From Xestospongia bergquistia (Eukaryota > Porifera > Demospongiae > Haplosclerida > Petrosiidae): a stretch of 64,000 nt of DNA. Where the stretch lies: assembly GCA_963965975.1 (NCBI GenBank), contig OZ014420.1:2692001-2756000 (forward strand), read 5' to 3'. The position numbers were made by a program, and so were the translations under genes. Below the pieces are notes generated by a model. The model had not been told where the DNA came from. It worked only from the letters and a program-made list of their open reading frames with translations, and did no database searches. Positions 37,241 through 50,420 of this stretch are shown here, one piece after another (positions within the stretch are counted from its first letter, which is position 1; each line of letters starts with the position of its first letter).

Positions 37241-40200
37241 CTAAACCTTCTAAAGTCTTTAACTTAAAGACTTTAGAGCGTTAATGCAAACTAACTTACT
37301 AAACTGTTAAAGCTGTTTATTTAGTTAGTGCCATAAAGTCCTTAAGACTGAGCAGTTTACTTTATAAACTTCTCTCAATAGTTTATACCTTCTAAAGTCT
37401 TTAACTTAGAGACTTTAGAGCGTTATTGCAAACTAACTTACTAAACTGTTAATAGCTGTTTATTTAGTTAGTGCCATAAGGTCCTTTAGACTGAGCAGTT
37501 TACTTCATCAAATCTCTCAACAGTCTAATCCTTCTAAAGTCTTTAACTTAAAGACTTTAGAGCGTTAATGCAAACTAACTTACTAAACTGTTAATAGCTG
37601 TTTATTTAGTTAGTGCCATAAAGTCCTTTAGACTGAGCACTTTACTTTATAAACTACTCTCAATAGTCTAAACCTTCTAAAGTCTTTGACTTAAAGACTT
37701 TAGAGCGTTAATGCAAACTAACTTACTAAACTGTTAAAGCTGTTTATTTAGTTAGTGCCATAAAGTCCTTTAGACTTAGCAGTTTACTTTATAAACTTCT
37801 CTCAATAGTCTAAACCTTTAAAGTCTTTAACTTAAAGACTTTAGAGCGTTAATGCAAACTAACTTACTAAACTGTTAATAGCTGTTTATTTTGTTAGCGC
37901 CATAAAGTCCTTTAGACTGAGCAGTTTACTTTATAAACTTCTCTCAATAGTCTAAACCTTCTAAAGTCTTTCACTTGAAGACTTTAGAGCGTTAATGCAA
38001 ACTAACTTACCAAACTCTTAATAGCTGTTTATTTAGTTAGTGCCATAAAGTCCTTTAGACTGAGCAGTTTACTGTATAAAGTGCTCTCAATAGTCTAAAT
38101 CTACTAAAGTCTTCAACTAAAAGGCTTTAGAGCGTTAATGCAAAGTAACTTACTAAACTGTTAATAGCTGTTTATTTAGTTAGTTCCATAAAGTCCTTTA
38201 GACTGAGCAGTTTACTTTATAAATTTCTCTCAATAGTCTAAACCTTCTAAAGTCTTTAACTTAAAGACTTTAGAGCGTTATTGCAAACTAACTTACTAAA
38301 CTGTTAATAGTTGTTTATTTAGTTAGTGCCGTAAAGTCCTTTAGACTGAGCAGTTTACTTTATAAACTTCTCTCAATAGTCTAAACCTTCTAAAGTATTT
38401 AACTTAAAGACTTTAGAGCGTTAATGCAAACTAACTTACTAAACTGTTAATAGCTGTTTATTTAGCTAGTGCCATAAAGTCCTTTAGACTGAGCACTTTA
38501 CTTTATAAACTACTCTAAATAGACTAAACCTTCTAAAGCCTTTAACTTAAAGACTTTACAGCGTTAGTGCAAACTAACTTACTAAACTGTTAATAGCTGT
38601 TTATTTAGTTAGTGCCATAAAGTCCTTTAGACTGAGCAGTTTACTTTATAAACTTCTCTCAATAGTCTAAACCTTCTAAAGTCTTTAACTTAAAGACTTT
38701 AGAGCGTTAATGCAAAATAACTTACTAAACTGTTAATAGCTGTTTATTTAGTTAGTGACATAAAGTCCTTTAGACTGAGCAGTTTACTTTATAAAGTACT
38801 CTCAATAGTCTAAACCTTCTAAAGTCTTTAACTTAAAGACTTTAGAGCGTTATTACAAAGTAACTTACTAAACAGTTAATAGCTGTTGATTTAGTTAGTG
38901 CCATAAGGTCCTTTAGACTGAGCAGTTTACTTTATAAAGTACTCTCAATAGTCTAAACCTTCTAAAGTCTTTAACTTAAAGACTTTAGAGCGTTATTGCA
39001 AAGTAACTTACTAAACTGTTAATAGCTGTTTATTTAGTTAGTGCCATAAAGTCCTTTAGACTGAGCAGTTTACTTTATAAACTTCTCTCAATAGTCTAAA
39101 TCTGCTAAAGTCTTTAACTTAAAGACTTTAGAGCATTAATGCAAACTAACTAAACTGTTAATAGCTGTTTATTTAGTTAGTGCCATAAAGTCCTTTACAC
39201 TGAGCAGTTTACTTTTTAAACTTCTCTCAATAGTCTAAACCTTTTAAAGTCTTTAACTGAAACACTTTAGAGCGTTAATGCAAACTAACTTACTAAACTG
39301 TTAATAGCTGTTTATTTAGTTAGTGCCATGAAGTCCTTTAAACTGAGCAGTTTACTTTATAAACTTCTCTCAATAGTCTAAACCTTCTAAAGTCTTTAAC
39401 TTAAACACTTTAGAGCGTTAATGCAAAGTAACTTACTAAACTGTTAATAGCTGTTTATTTAGTTAGTGCCACAAAGTCCTTTAGACTGAGTAATTTACTT
39501 TATAAACTTCTCTCAATCGTCTAAATCTACTAAAGTCTTTAACTAAAAGACTTTAGAGCGTTAATGCGAAGTAACTTACTAAACTGTTAATAGCTGTTTA
39601 TTTAGTTAGTGCCATAAAGTCCTTTAGACTGAGCACTTTACTTTATAAACTACTCTCAACAGTCTAAACCTTCTAAAGTCTTTAACTTAAAGACTTTAGA
39701 GCGTTAATGCAAACTAACTTACTAAACTGTTAAAGCTGTTTATTTAGTTAGTGCCATAAAGTCCTTTAGACTGAGCAGTTTACTTTATAAACTTCTCTCA
39801 ATAGTTTAAACCTTCTAAAGTCTTTAACTTAAAGACTTTAGAGCGTTATTGCAAAGTAACTTACTAAACTGTTAATAACTGTTTATTTATTTACTGCCAT
39901 AAAGTCCTTTAGACTTAGCAGTTTACTTTATAAACTTCTCTCAATAGTCTAAACCTTCTAAAGTCTTTAACTTAAAGACTTTAGAGCGTTAATGCAAAGT
40001 AACTTACTAAACTGTTAATAGCTGTTTATTTAGTTAGTGCCATAAAGTCCTTTAGACTGAGCAGTTTACTTTATAAACTTCTCTCAATAGTCTAAATCTA
40101 CTAAAGTCTTTAACTAAAAGACTTTAGAGCGTTAATGCGAAGTAACTTACTAAACTGTTAATAGCTGTTTATTTAGTTAGTGCCATAAAGTCCTTTAGAC

Positions 40201-42419
40201 TGAGCACTTTACTTTATAAACAACTCTCAATAGTCTAAACCTTCTAAGTCTTTAACTTAAAGACTTTAGAGCGTTAATGCAAACTAACTTACTAAACTGT
40301 TAATAGCTGTTTATTTAGTTAGTGACATAAAGTCCTTTAGACTGAGCAGTTTACTTTATAAACTTCTCTCAATAGTCTAAATCTACTAAAGTCTTTAACT
40401 TAAAGACTTTAGAGCGTTAATGCAAACTAACTTACTAAACTGTTAATAGCTGTTTATTTAGTTAGTGCCATAAAGTCCTTTAGACTGAGCAGTTTACTTT
40501 TTAAACTTCTCTCAATAGTCTAAACCTTCTAAAGTCTTTAACTTAAACACTTTAGAGCGTTAATGCAAACTAGTTTACTAAACTATTAATAGCTGTTTAT
40601 TTAGTTAGTGCCATAAAGTCCTTTAGACTGAGCAGTTTACTTTATAAACTTCTCTCAATAGTCTAAAGCTACTAAAATCTTTAACTAAAAGACTTTAGAG
40701 CGTTAATGCGAAGTAACTTACTAAACTGTTAATAGCTGTTTATTTAGTTAGTGCCATAAAGTCCTTTAGACTGAGCAGTTTACTTTATAAACTTCACTCA
40801 ATAGTCTAAAGCTACTAAAATCTTTAACTAAAAGACTTTAGAGCGTTAATGCGAAGTAACTTACTAAACTGTTAATAGCTGTTTATTTAGTTAGTGCCAT
40901 AAAGTCCTTTAGACTGAGCACTTTACTTTATAAACTACTCTCAATAGTCTAAACCTTCTAAAGTCTTTAACTTAAAGACTTTAGAGCGTTAATGCAAACT
41001 AACTTACTAAACTGTTAAAGCAGTTTATTTAGTTAGTGCCATAAAGTCCTTAAGACTGAGCAGTTTACTTTATAAATTCTCTCAACAGTTTAAACCTTCT
41101 AAAGTCTTTAACTTAGAGACTTTGGAGCGTTATTGCAAACTAACTTACTAAACTGTTAATAGCTGTTTATTTAGTTAGTGCCATAAAGTCCTTTAGACTG
41201 AGCAGTTTACTTCATAAACTTCTCTCAACAGTCTAATCCTTCTAAAGTCTTTAACTTAAAGACTTTAGAGCGTTAATGCAAACTAACTTACTAAACTGTT
41301 AATAGCTGCTTATTTAGTTAGTGCCATAAAGTCCTTTAGACTGAGCACTTTACTCTATAAACTACTGTCAATAGTCTAAACCTTCTAAAGTCTTTGACTT
41401 AAAGACTTTAGAGCGTTAATGCAAACTAACTTACTAAACTGTTAAAGCTGTTTATTTAGTTAGTGCCATAAAGTCCTTTAGACTTAGCAGTTTACCTTAT
41501 AAACTTCTCTCAATAGTCTAAACCTTTAAAGTCTTTAACTTAAAGACTTTAGAGCGTTAATGCGAACTAACTTACTAAACTGTTAATAGCTGTTTATTTT
41601 GTTAGCGCCATAAAGTCCTTTAGACTGAGCAGTTTACTTTATAAACTTCTCTCAATAGTCTAAACCTTCTAAAGTCTTTCACTTGAAGACTTTAGAGCGT
41701 TAATGCAAACTAACTTACCTAACTCTTAATAGCTGTTTATTTAGTTAGTGCCATAAAGTCCTTTAGACTGAGCATTTTACTATATAAAGTGCTCTCAATA
41801 GTCCTAATCTACTAAAGTCTTCAACTAAAAGGCTTTAGAGCGTTAATGCAAAGTAACTTACTAAACTGTTAATAGCTTTTTATTTAGTTAGTTCCATAAA
41901 GTCCTTTAGACTGAGCAGTTTACTTTATAAACTTCTCTCAATAGTCTAAACCTTCTAAACTCTTTAACTCAAAGACTTTAGAGCGTTATTGCAAACTAAC
42001 TTACTAAACTGTTAATAGTTGTTTATTTAGTTAGTGCCGTAAAGTCCTTTAGACTGAGCAGTTTACTTCATAAACTTCTCTCAGTAGTCTAAACCTTCTA
42101 AAGTCTTTAACTGAAAGACTTTAGAGCGTTAATGCAAACTAACTTACTAAACTGTTAATAGCTGTTTATTTAGCTAGTGCCATAAAGTCCTTTAGACTGA
42201 GCACTTTACTTTATAAACTACTCTAAATAGACTAAACCTTCTAAAGCCTTTAACTTAAAGACTTTAGAGCGTTAGTGCAAACTAACTTACTAAACTGTTA
42301 ATAGCTGTTTATTTAGTTAGTGCCATAAAGTCCTTTAGACTGAGCAGTTTACTTTATAAACTTCTCTCAATAGTCTAAACCTTCTAAAGTCTTTAACTTA
42401 AAGACTTTAGAGCGTTAAT

Positions 42420-44340
42420 GCAAACTAACTTACTAAACTGTTAATAGCTGTTTATTTTGTTTGCGCCATAAAGTCCTTTAGACTGAGCAGTTTACTTTAT
42501 AAACTTCTCTCAATAGTCTAAACCTTCTAAACTCTTTAACTTAAAGACTTTAGAGCGTTATTGCAAACTAACTTACTAAACTGTTAATAGTTGTTTATTT
42601 AGTTAGTGCCGTAAAGTCCTTTAGACTGAGCAGTTTACTTCATAAACTTCTCTCAATAGTCTAAACCTTCTAAAGTCTTTAACTTAAAGACTTTAGAGCG
42701 TTATTGCAAACTCACTTACTAAACTGTTAATAGCTGTTTATTTAGTTAGTTCCATAAAGTCCTTTAGACTGAGCAGTTTACTTTATAAACTTCTCTCAAT
42801 AGTCTAAACCTTTTAAAGTCTTTAACTTAAAGACTTTAGAGCGTTATTGCAAACTAACTTACTAAACTGTTAATAGCTGTTTATTTAGTTAGTGCAGTAA
42901 AGTCCTTTAGACTGAGCAGTTTACTTCATAAACTTCTCTCAATAGTCTAAACCTTCTAAAGTCTTTAACTTAAAGACTTTAGAGCGTTAATGCAATCTAA
43001 CTTACTAAACTGTTAATAGCTGTTTATTTTGTTTGCGCCATAAAGTCCTTTAGACTGAGCAGTTTACTTTATAAACTTCTCTCAATAGTCTAAACCTTCT
43101 AAACTCTTTAACTTAAAGACTTTAGAGCGTTATTGCAAACTAACTTACTAAACTATTAATAGTTGTTTATTTAGTTAGTGCCGTAAAGTCCTTTAGACTG
43201 AGCAGTTTACTTCATAAACTTCTCTCAATAGTCTAAACCTTCTAAAGTCTTTAACTTAAAGACTTTAGAGCGTTATTGCAAACTAACTTACTAAACTGTT
43301 TATAGCTGTTTATTTAGTTAGTTCCATAAAGTCCTTTAGACTGAGCAGTTTACTTTATAAACTTCTCTCAATAGTCTAAACCTTCTAAAGTCTTTAACTT
43401 AAAGACTTTAGAGCGTTATTGCAAACTAACTTACTAAACTGTTAATAGCTGTTTATTTAGTTAGTGCAGTAAAGTCCTTTAGACTGAGCAGTTTACTTTA
43501 TAAAATTCTCTCAATAGTCTAAACCTTCTAAACTCTTTAACTTAAAGACTTTAGAGCGTTAGTGCAAACTAACTTACTAAACTGTTAATAGCTGTTTATT
43601 TAGTTAGTGCCATAAAGTCCTTTAGACTGAGCAGTTTACTTTATAAACTTCTCTCAATAGTCTAAACCTTCTAAAGTCTTTAACTTAAAGACTTTAGAGC
43701 GTTAATGCAAACTAACTTACTAAACTGTTAATAGCTGTTTATTTTGTTTGCGCCATAAAGTCCTTTAGACTGAGCAGTTTACTTTATAAACTTCTCTCAA
43801 TAGTCTAAACCTTCTAAACTCTTTAACTTAAAGACTTTAGAGCGTTATTGCAAACTAACTTACTAAACTGTTAATAGTTGTTTATTTAGTTAGTGCCGTA
43901 AAGTCCTTTAGACTGAGCAGTTTACTTCATAAACTTCTCTCAATAGTCTAAACCTTCTAAAGTCTTTAACTTAAAGACTTTAGAGCGTTATTGCAAACTA
44001 ACTTACTAAACTGTTAATAGCTGTTTATTTAGTTAGTTCCATAAAGTCCTTTAGACTGAGCAGTTTACTTTATAAACTTCTCTCAATAGTCTAAACCTTC
44101 TAAAGTCTTTAACTTAAAGACTTTAGAGCGTTATTGCAAACTAACTTACTAAACTGTTAATAGCTGTTTATTTAGTTAGTGCCGTAAAGTCCTTTAGACT
44201 GAGCAGTTTACTTCATAAACTTCTCTCAATAGTCTAAACCTTCTAAAGTCTTTAACTTAAAGACTTTAGAGCGTTAATGCAATCTAACTTACTAAACTGT
44301 TAATAGCTGTTTATTTAGTTAGTGCCATAAAGTCCTTTAG
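42420..44340. repeat. 572/715-bp higher-order repeats (4-mer and 5-mer)
   Basis: TTTTGTTTGCGCC marks 42455, 43027 and 43742, spaced 572 bp (4 units) and 715 bp (5 units). Each is followed by CTAAACTCTTTAAC, AATAGTTGTTTA, GTGCCGTAAAG with ACTTCATAAAC, and GTTCCATAAAG units. The third copy differs by one inserted unit. A related TTTTGTTTGCGCC unit also occurs near 19046 and 22900. Confidence 0.8.
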
Positions 44341-47300
44341 ACTGAGCAGTTTACTTTATAAATGTCTCTCAATAGTCTAAACCTTCTAAAGTGTTTAACT
44401 TAAAGACTTTAGAGCGTTATTGCAAACTAACTTACTAAACTGTTAATAGCTGTTTATTTATTTAGTGCCATAAAGTCCTTTAGACTGAGCTGTTTACTTT
44501 ATAAACTTCTCTCAATAGTCTAAACCTACTAAAGTCTTTAACTTAAAGACTTAGAGCGTTAATGCAAACTAAGTTACTAAACTGTTAATAGCTGTTTATT
44601 TAGTTAGTGCCATAAAGTCCTTTAGACTGAGCAGTTTACTTTATAAACTTCTCTCAATAGTCTAAACCTTCTAAAGTCTTTAACTTAAACACTTTAGAGC
44701 GTTAATGCAAACTAACTTACTAAATGGTTAATAGCTGTTTATTTAGTAAGTGCCATAAAGTCCTTTAGACTGAGCGGTTTACTTTATAAACTTCTCTCAA
44801 TAGTCTAAACCTTCTAAAGTTTTTAACTTAAAGACTTTAGAGCGTTAATGCAAACTAACTTACTAAACTGTTAATAGCTCTTTATTTAGTTAGTGCCATA
44901 AAGTCTTTAGACTGAGCAGTTTACTTTGTAAACTTCTCTCAATAGTCTAAACCTTCTAAAGTCTTTAACTTATAGACTTTACAGCGTTAATGCAAACTAA
45001 CTTACTAAACTGTTAATAGCTGTTTATTTAGTTAGTGCCATAAAGTCCTTTAGACTGAGCAGTTTACTTTATAAGCTTCTCTCAATAGTCTAAATCTACT
45101 AAAGTCTTTAACTAAAATACTTTGGATCGTTAATGCGAAGTAACTTACTAAACTGTTAATAGCTCTTTATTTAGTTAGTGCCATAAAGTCCTTTAGACTG
45201 AGCAGTTTACTTTATAAACTACTCTCAATAGACTAAACCTTCTAAAGTCTTTAACTTAAAGACTTTAGAGCGTTAATGCAAACTAACTTACTAAACTGTT
45301 AAAGCTGTTTATTTAGTTAGTGACATAAAGTCCTTTAGACTGAGCAGTTTACTTTATAAACTTCTCTCAATAGTCTAAACCTTCTAAAGATTTTAACTTA
45401 AAGTCTTTAGAGCGTTAATGCAAAGTAACTTACTAAACTGTTAATAGCTGTTTATTTAGTTAGTGCCATAAAGTCCTTTAGACTGAGCACTTTACTTTAT
45501 AAACTTCTCTCAATAGTCTAAACCTTCTAAAGTCTTTAACTTAAAGACTTTAGAGCGTTAATGCAAACTAACTTACTAAACTGTTAATAGCTGTTTATTT
45601 AGTTAGTGCCATAAAGTCCTTTAGACTGAGCAGTTTACTATATAAAGTCCTCTCAATAGTCTAAATCTACTAAAGTCTTAAACTAAAAGACTTTAGAGCC
45701 TTAATGCAAAGTAACTTACTAAACTGTTAATAGCTGTTTATTTAGTTAGTGCCATAAAGTCCTTTAGACTGAGCTGTTTACTTTATAAACTTCTCTCAAT
45801 AGTCTAAACCTACTAAAGTCTTTAACTTAAAGACTTAGAGCGTTAATGCAAACTAAGTTACTAAACTGTTAATAGCTGTTTATTTAGTTAGTGCCATAAA
45901 GTCCTTTAGACTGAGCAGTTTACTTTATAAACTTCTCTCAATAGTCTAAACCTTCTAAAGTCTTTAACTTAAACACTTTAGAGCGTTAATGCAAACTAAC
46001 TTACTAAACGGTTAATAGCTGTTTATTTAGTTAGTGCCCTAAAGTCCTTTAGACTGAGCGGTTTACTTTATAAACTTCTCTCAATAGTCTAAACCTTCTA
46101 AAGTCTTTAACTTAAAGACTTTAGAGCGTTAATGCAAACTAACTTACTAAACTGTTAATAGCTGTTTATTTAGTTAGTGCCATAAAGTCTTTAGACTGAG
46201 CAGTTTACTTTATAAACTTCTCTCAATAGTTTAAACCTTCTAAAGTCTTTAACTTAAAGACTTTACAGCGTTAATGCAAACTAACTTACTAAACTGTTAA
46301 TAGCTGTTTATTTAGTTAGTGCCATAAAGTCCTTTAGACTGAGCAGTTTACTTTATAAGCTTCTCTCAATAGTCTAAATCTACTAAAGTCTCTAACTAAA
46401 ATACTTTGGATCATTAATGCGAAGTAACTTACTAAACTGTTAATAGCTCTTTATTTAGTTAGTGCCATAAAGTCCTTTAGACTGAGCAGTTTACTTTATA
46501 AACTACTCTCAATAGTCTAAACCTTCTAAAGTCTTTAACTTAAAGACTTTAGACCGTTAATGCAAACTAACTTACTAAACTGTTAAAGCTGTTTATTTAG
46601 TTAGTGCCATAAAGTCCTTTAGACTGAGCAGTTTACTTTATAAACTTCTCTCAATAGTCTAAACCTTCTAAAGTTTTTAACTTAAAGTCTTTAGAGCGTT
46701 AATGCAAAGTAACTTACTAAACTGTTAATAGCTGTTTATTTAGTTAGTGCCATGAATTCCTTTAGACTGAGCAGTTTACTTTATAAACTTCTCTCAATAG
46801 TCTAAACCTTCTAAAGTCTTTAACTTAAAGACTTTAGAGCGTTAATGCAAACTAACTTACTAAACTGTTAATTGCTGTTTATTTAGTTAGTGCCAGAAAG
46901 TCCTTTAGACTGAGCAGTTTACTATATAAAGTGCTCTCAATAGTCTAACTCTACTAAAGTCTTTAACTAAAAGACTTTAGAGCGTTAATGCAAAGTAACT
47001 TACTAAACTGTTAATAGCTGTTTATTTAGTTAGTGACATAAAGTCCTTTAGACTGAGCAGTTTACTTTATAAACTTCTCTCAATAGTCTAAACCTTCTAA
47101 AGTCTTTAACTTAAAGACTTTAGAGCGTTATTGCAAAGTAACTTACTAATCTGTTAATAGCTGTTTATTTAGTTAGTGCCATAAAGTCCTTTAGACTGAG
47201 CAGTTTACTTTATAAACTTCTCTCAATAGTCTAAACCTTCTAAAGTCTTTAACTTAAAGACTTTAGAGCGTTAATGCAAACTAACTTACTAAACTGTTAA

Positions 47301-49919
47301 TAGCTGTTTATTTTGTTAGTGCCATAAAGTCCTTTAGACTGAGCAGTTTACTTTATAAACTTCTCTCAATAGTCTAAACCTTCTAAAGTCTTTAACTTAA
47401 AGACTTTAGAGCGTTAATGCAAACTAACTTACTAAACTGTTAATAGCTGTTTATTTAGTTAGTGCCATAAAGTCCTTTAGACTGACCAGTTTACTTTATA
47501 AACTTCTCTCAATACTCTAAACCTTCTGAAGTCTTTAACTTAAAGAATTTAGAGTATTAATGCAAACTAACTTACTAAACTGTTAATAGCTGTTTATTTA
47601 GTTAGTGCCATAAAGTCCTTTAGACTGAGCAGTTTACTTTATAAATTTCTCTCAATAGTCTAAACCTTCTAAAATCTTTAACTTAAAGACTTTAGCGCGT
47701 TAATGCAAACTAACTTACTAAACTGTTAATAGCTGTTTATTTAGTTAGTGCCAAAAAGTCCTTTAGACTGAGCAGTTTACTTTCTAAAATTCTCTCAATA
47801 GTCTAAACATTATAAAGTCTATAACTTAAAGACTTTAGAGCGTTAATGCAAACTAACTTACTAAACTGTTAACAGCTGTTTATTTAGTTAGTGCCATAAA
47901 GTCCTTCAGACTGACCAGTTTACTTTATAAACTTCTCTCAATAGTCTAAACCTTCTGAAGTCTTTAACTTAAAGACTTTAGAGCGTTAATGCAAAGTAAC
48001 TTACTAATCAGTTAATAGCTGTTTATTTAGTTAGTGCCATAAAGTCCTTTAGACTGAGCAGTTTACTTTATAAACTTCTCTCAATAGTCTAAACCTTCTA
48101 AAGTCTTTAACTTAAAGACTTTATAGCGTTAATGCAGACTAACTTACTAAACTGTTAATAGCCGTTTAATTAGTTAGTGCCATAAAGTCCTTTAGACTGA
48201 GCAGTTTACTTTATAAACTTCTCTCAATAGTCTAAACCTTCTAAAGTCTTTAACTTAAAGACTTTAGAGCGTTAATGCAAACTAACTTACTAAACTGTTA
48301 ATAGCTGTTTATTTAGTTAGTGCCATAAAGTCCTTCAGACTGACCAGTTTACTTTATAAACTTCTCTCAATACTCTAAACTTTCTGAAGTCTTTAACTTA
48401 AAGACTTTAGAGCGTTAATGCAAACTAACTTACTAAACTGTTAATAGCTGTTTATTTAGTTAGTGCCATAAAGTCCTTTAGACTGAGCAGTTTACTTTAT
48501 AAACTTCTCTCAATAGTCTAAACCTTCTAAAATCTTTAACTTAAAGACTTTAGCGCGTTAATGCAAACTAACTTACTAAACTGTTAATAGCTGTTCATTT
48601 AGTTAGTGCCATAAAGTCCTTTAGACTGAGCAGTTTACTTTCTAAAATTCTCTCAATAGTCTAAACCTTCTAAAGTCTTTAACTTAAAGACTTTATAGCG
48701 TTAATGCAAACTAACTTACTAAACTGTTAATAGCTGTTTATTTAGTTAGTGCCATAAAGTCCTTCAGACTGACCAGTTTACTTTATAAACTTCTCTCAAT
48801 AGTCTAAACCTTCTGAAGTCTTTAACTTAAAGACTTTAGAGCGTTAATGCAAACTAACTTACTAAACTGTTAATAACTGTTTATTTAGTTAGTGCCATAA
48901 AGTCCTTTAGAATGAGCAGTTTACTTTATAAACTTCTCTCAATAGTCTAAACCTTCTAAAGCCTTTAACTTAAAGACTTTAGAGCGTTAATGCAAACTAA
49001 CTTACTAAACTGTTAATAGCTGTTTATTTAGTTAGTGCCATAAAATCCTTTAGATTGAGCAGTTTACTTTATAAAAGTCTCTCAATAGTCTAAACCCTCT
49101 AAAGTCTTCAACTTAAAGACTTTAGAGCGTTAATGCAAACTAACTTACTAAACTGTTAATAGCTGTTTATTTAGTTAGTGCCATAAAGTCCTTTAGACTG
49201 AGCAGTTTTTTTTATACACTTCTCTCAATAGTCTAAACCTACTATTCTCCTTAATTTAAAGACTTTAGAGCGTTAATGCAAACTAACTTTCTAAACAGTT
49301 AATAGCTGTTTATTTAGTTAGTGGCATAATGTCCTTTAGTCTGAGCAGTTTACTTTATAAACTTCTCTAAATGGTCTAAACCTTCTAAAGACTTCAATTT
49401 AAAGACTTTAGAGCGTTAATGCAAACTAACTTACTAAACTGTTAATAGCTGTTTATTTAGTTAGTGCCATAAAGTCCTTTAGACTGAGCGGTTTACTTTA
49501 TAAACTCCTTTAAATAGTCTAAACCTTCTAAAGTCTTTAACATAAAGACTTTAGAGCGTTAATGCAAACTATCTTACTAAACTGTTAATGGCTGTTTATT
49601 TAGTTAGTGCCATAAAGTCCTTTAGACTGAGCAGTTTACTTTATACACATCTCTCAATAGTCTAAACCTACTAAAATCTTTAATTTAAAGAATTTAGTGC
49701 GTTAATGCAAACTAACTTACTAAACTGTCAATAGCTGTTTATTTTGTTAGTGCCATAAAGTCCTTTAGACTGAGCAGTGTACTCTATAAACTTCTCTAAA
49801 TAGTCTAAACCTTCTAAAGTCTTTAATTTAAGGACTTTAGAGACTTAATGCAAACTAACTTACTAAACTGTTAATAGCTGTTTATTTAGTTAGTGCCATA
49901 AAGTCCTTTAGACTGAGCA

Positions 49920-50420
49920 GTTTACTTTATAAATTTCTCTCAATAGTCTAAACCTACTAATGTCTTTACCTTAAAGACTTAAAGTGTTAATGCAAACTAA
50001 CTTACTAAACTGTTAATAGCTGTCTATTTAGTTAGTGCCATAAAGTCCTTTAGACTGAGCAGTTTACTTTAGGAACTTCTCTCAATAGTCTAAACCTTCT
50101 AAAGTCTTTAATTTAGGGACTTTAGAGCGTTAATGCAAACTAACTTACTAAACTGTTAATAGCTGTTTATTTAGTTAGTGCCATAAAGTCCTTTAGACTG
50201 AGCAGTTTACTTTATAAATTTCTCTCAATAGTCTAAACCTACTAAAGTCTTTACCTTAAAGACTTAAAGTGTTAATGCAAACTAACTTACTAAACTGTTA
50301 ATAGCTGTCTATTTAGTTAGTGCCATAAAGTCCTTTAGACTGAGCAGTTTACTTTAGGAACTTCTCTCAATAGTATAAACCTTCTAAAGTCTTTATCTTA
50401 AAGACTTTAGAGCGTTAATG
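49920..50420. repeat. 286-bp dimer variant, repeated here and near 53.1, 53.5 and 56.6 kb
   Basis: One unit type has TAAATTTCTCTC with TTTACCTTAAAGACTTAAAG. The next has AGCTGTCTATTTAG followed by TTTAGGAACTTC. The pair occurs at about 49930 and 50215 (tandem), again at about 53069 and 53495, and at 56635. The unit with GACTTAAAGTGTTAAT has lost part of the 29-bp palindrome's right arm, so these copies are structurally unusual. Confidence 0.75.
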
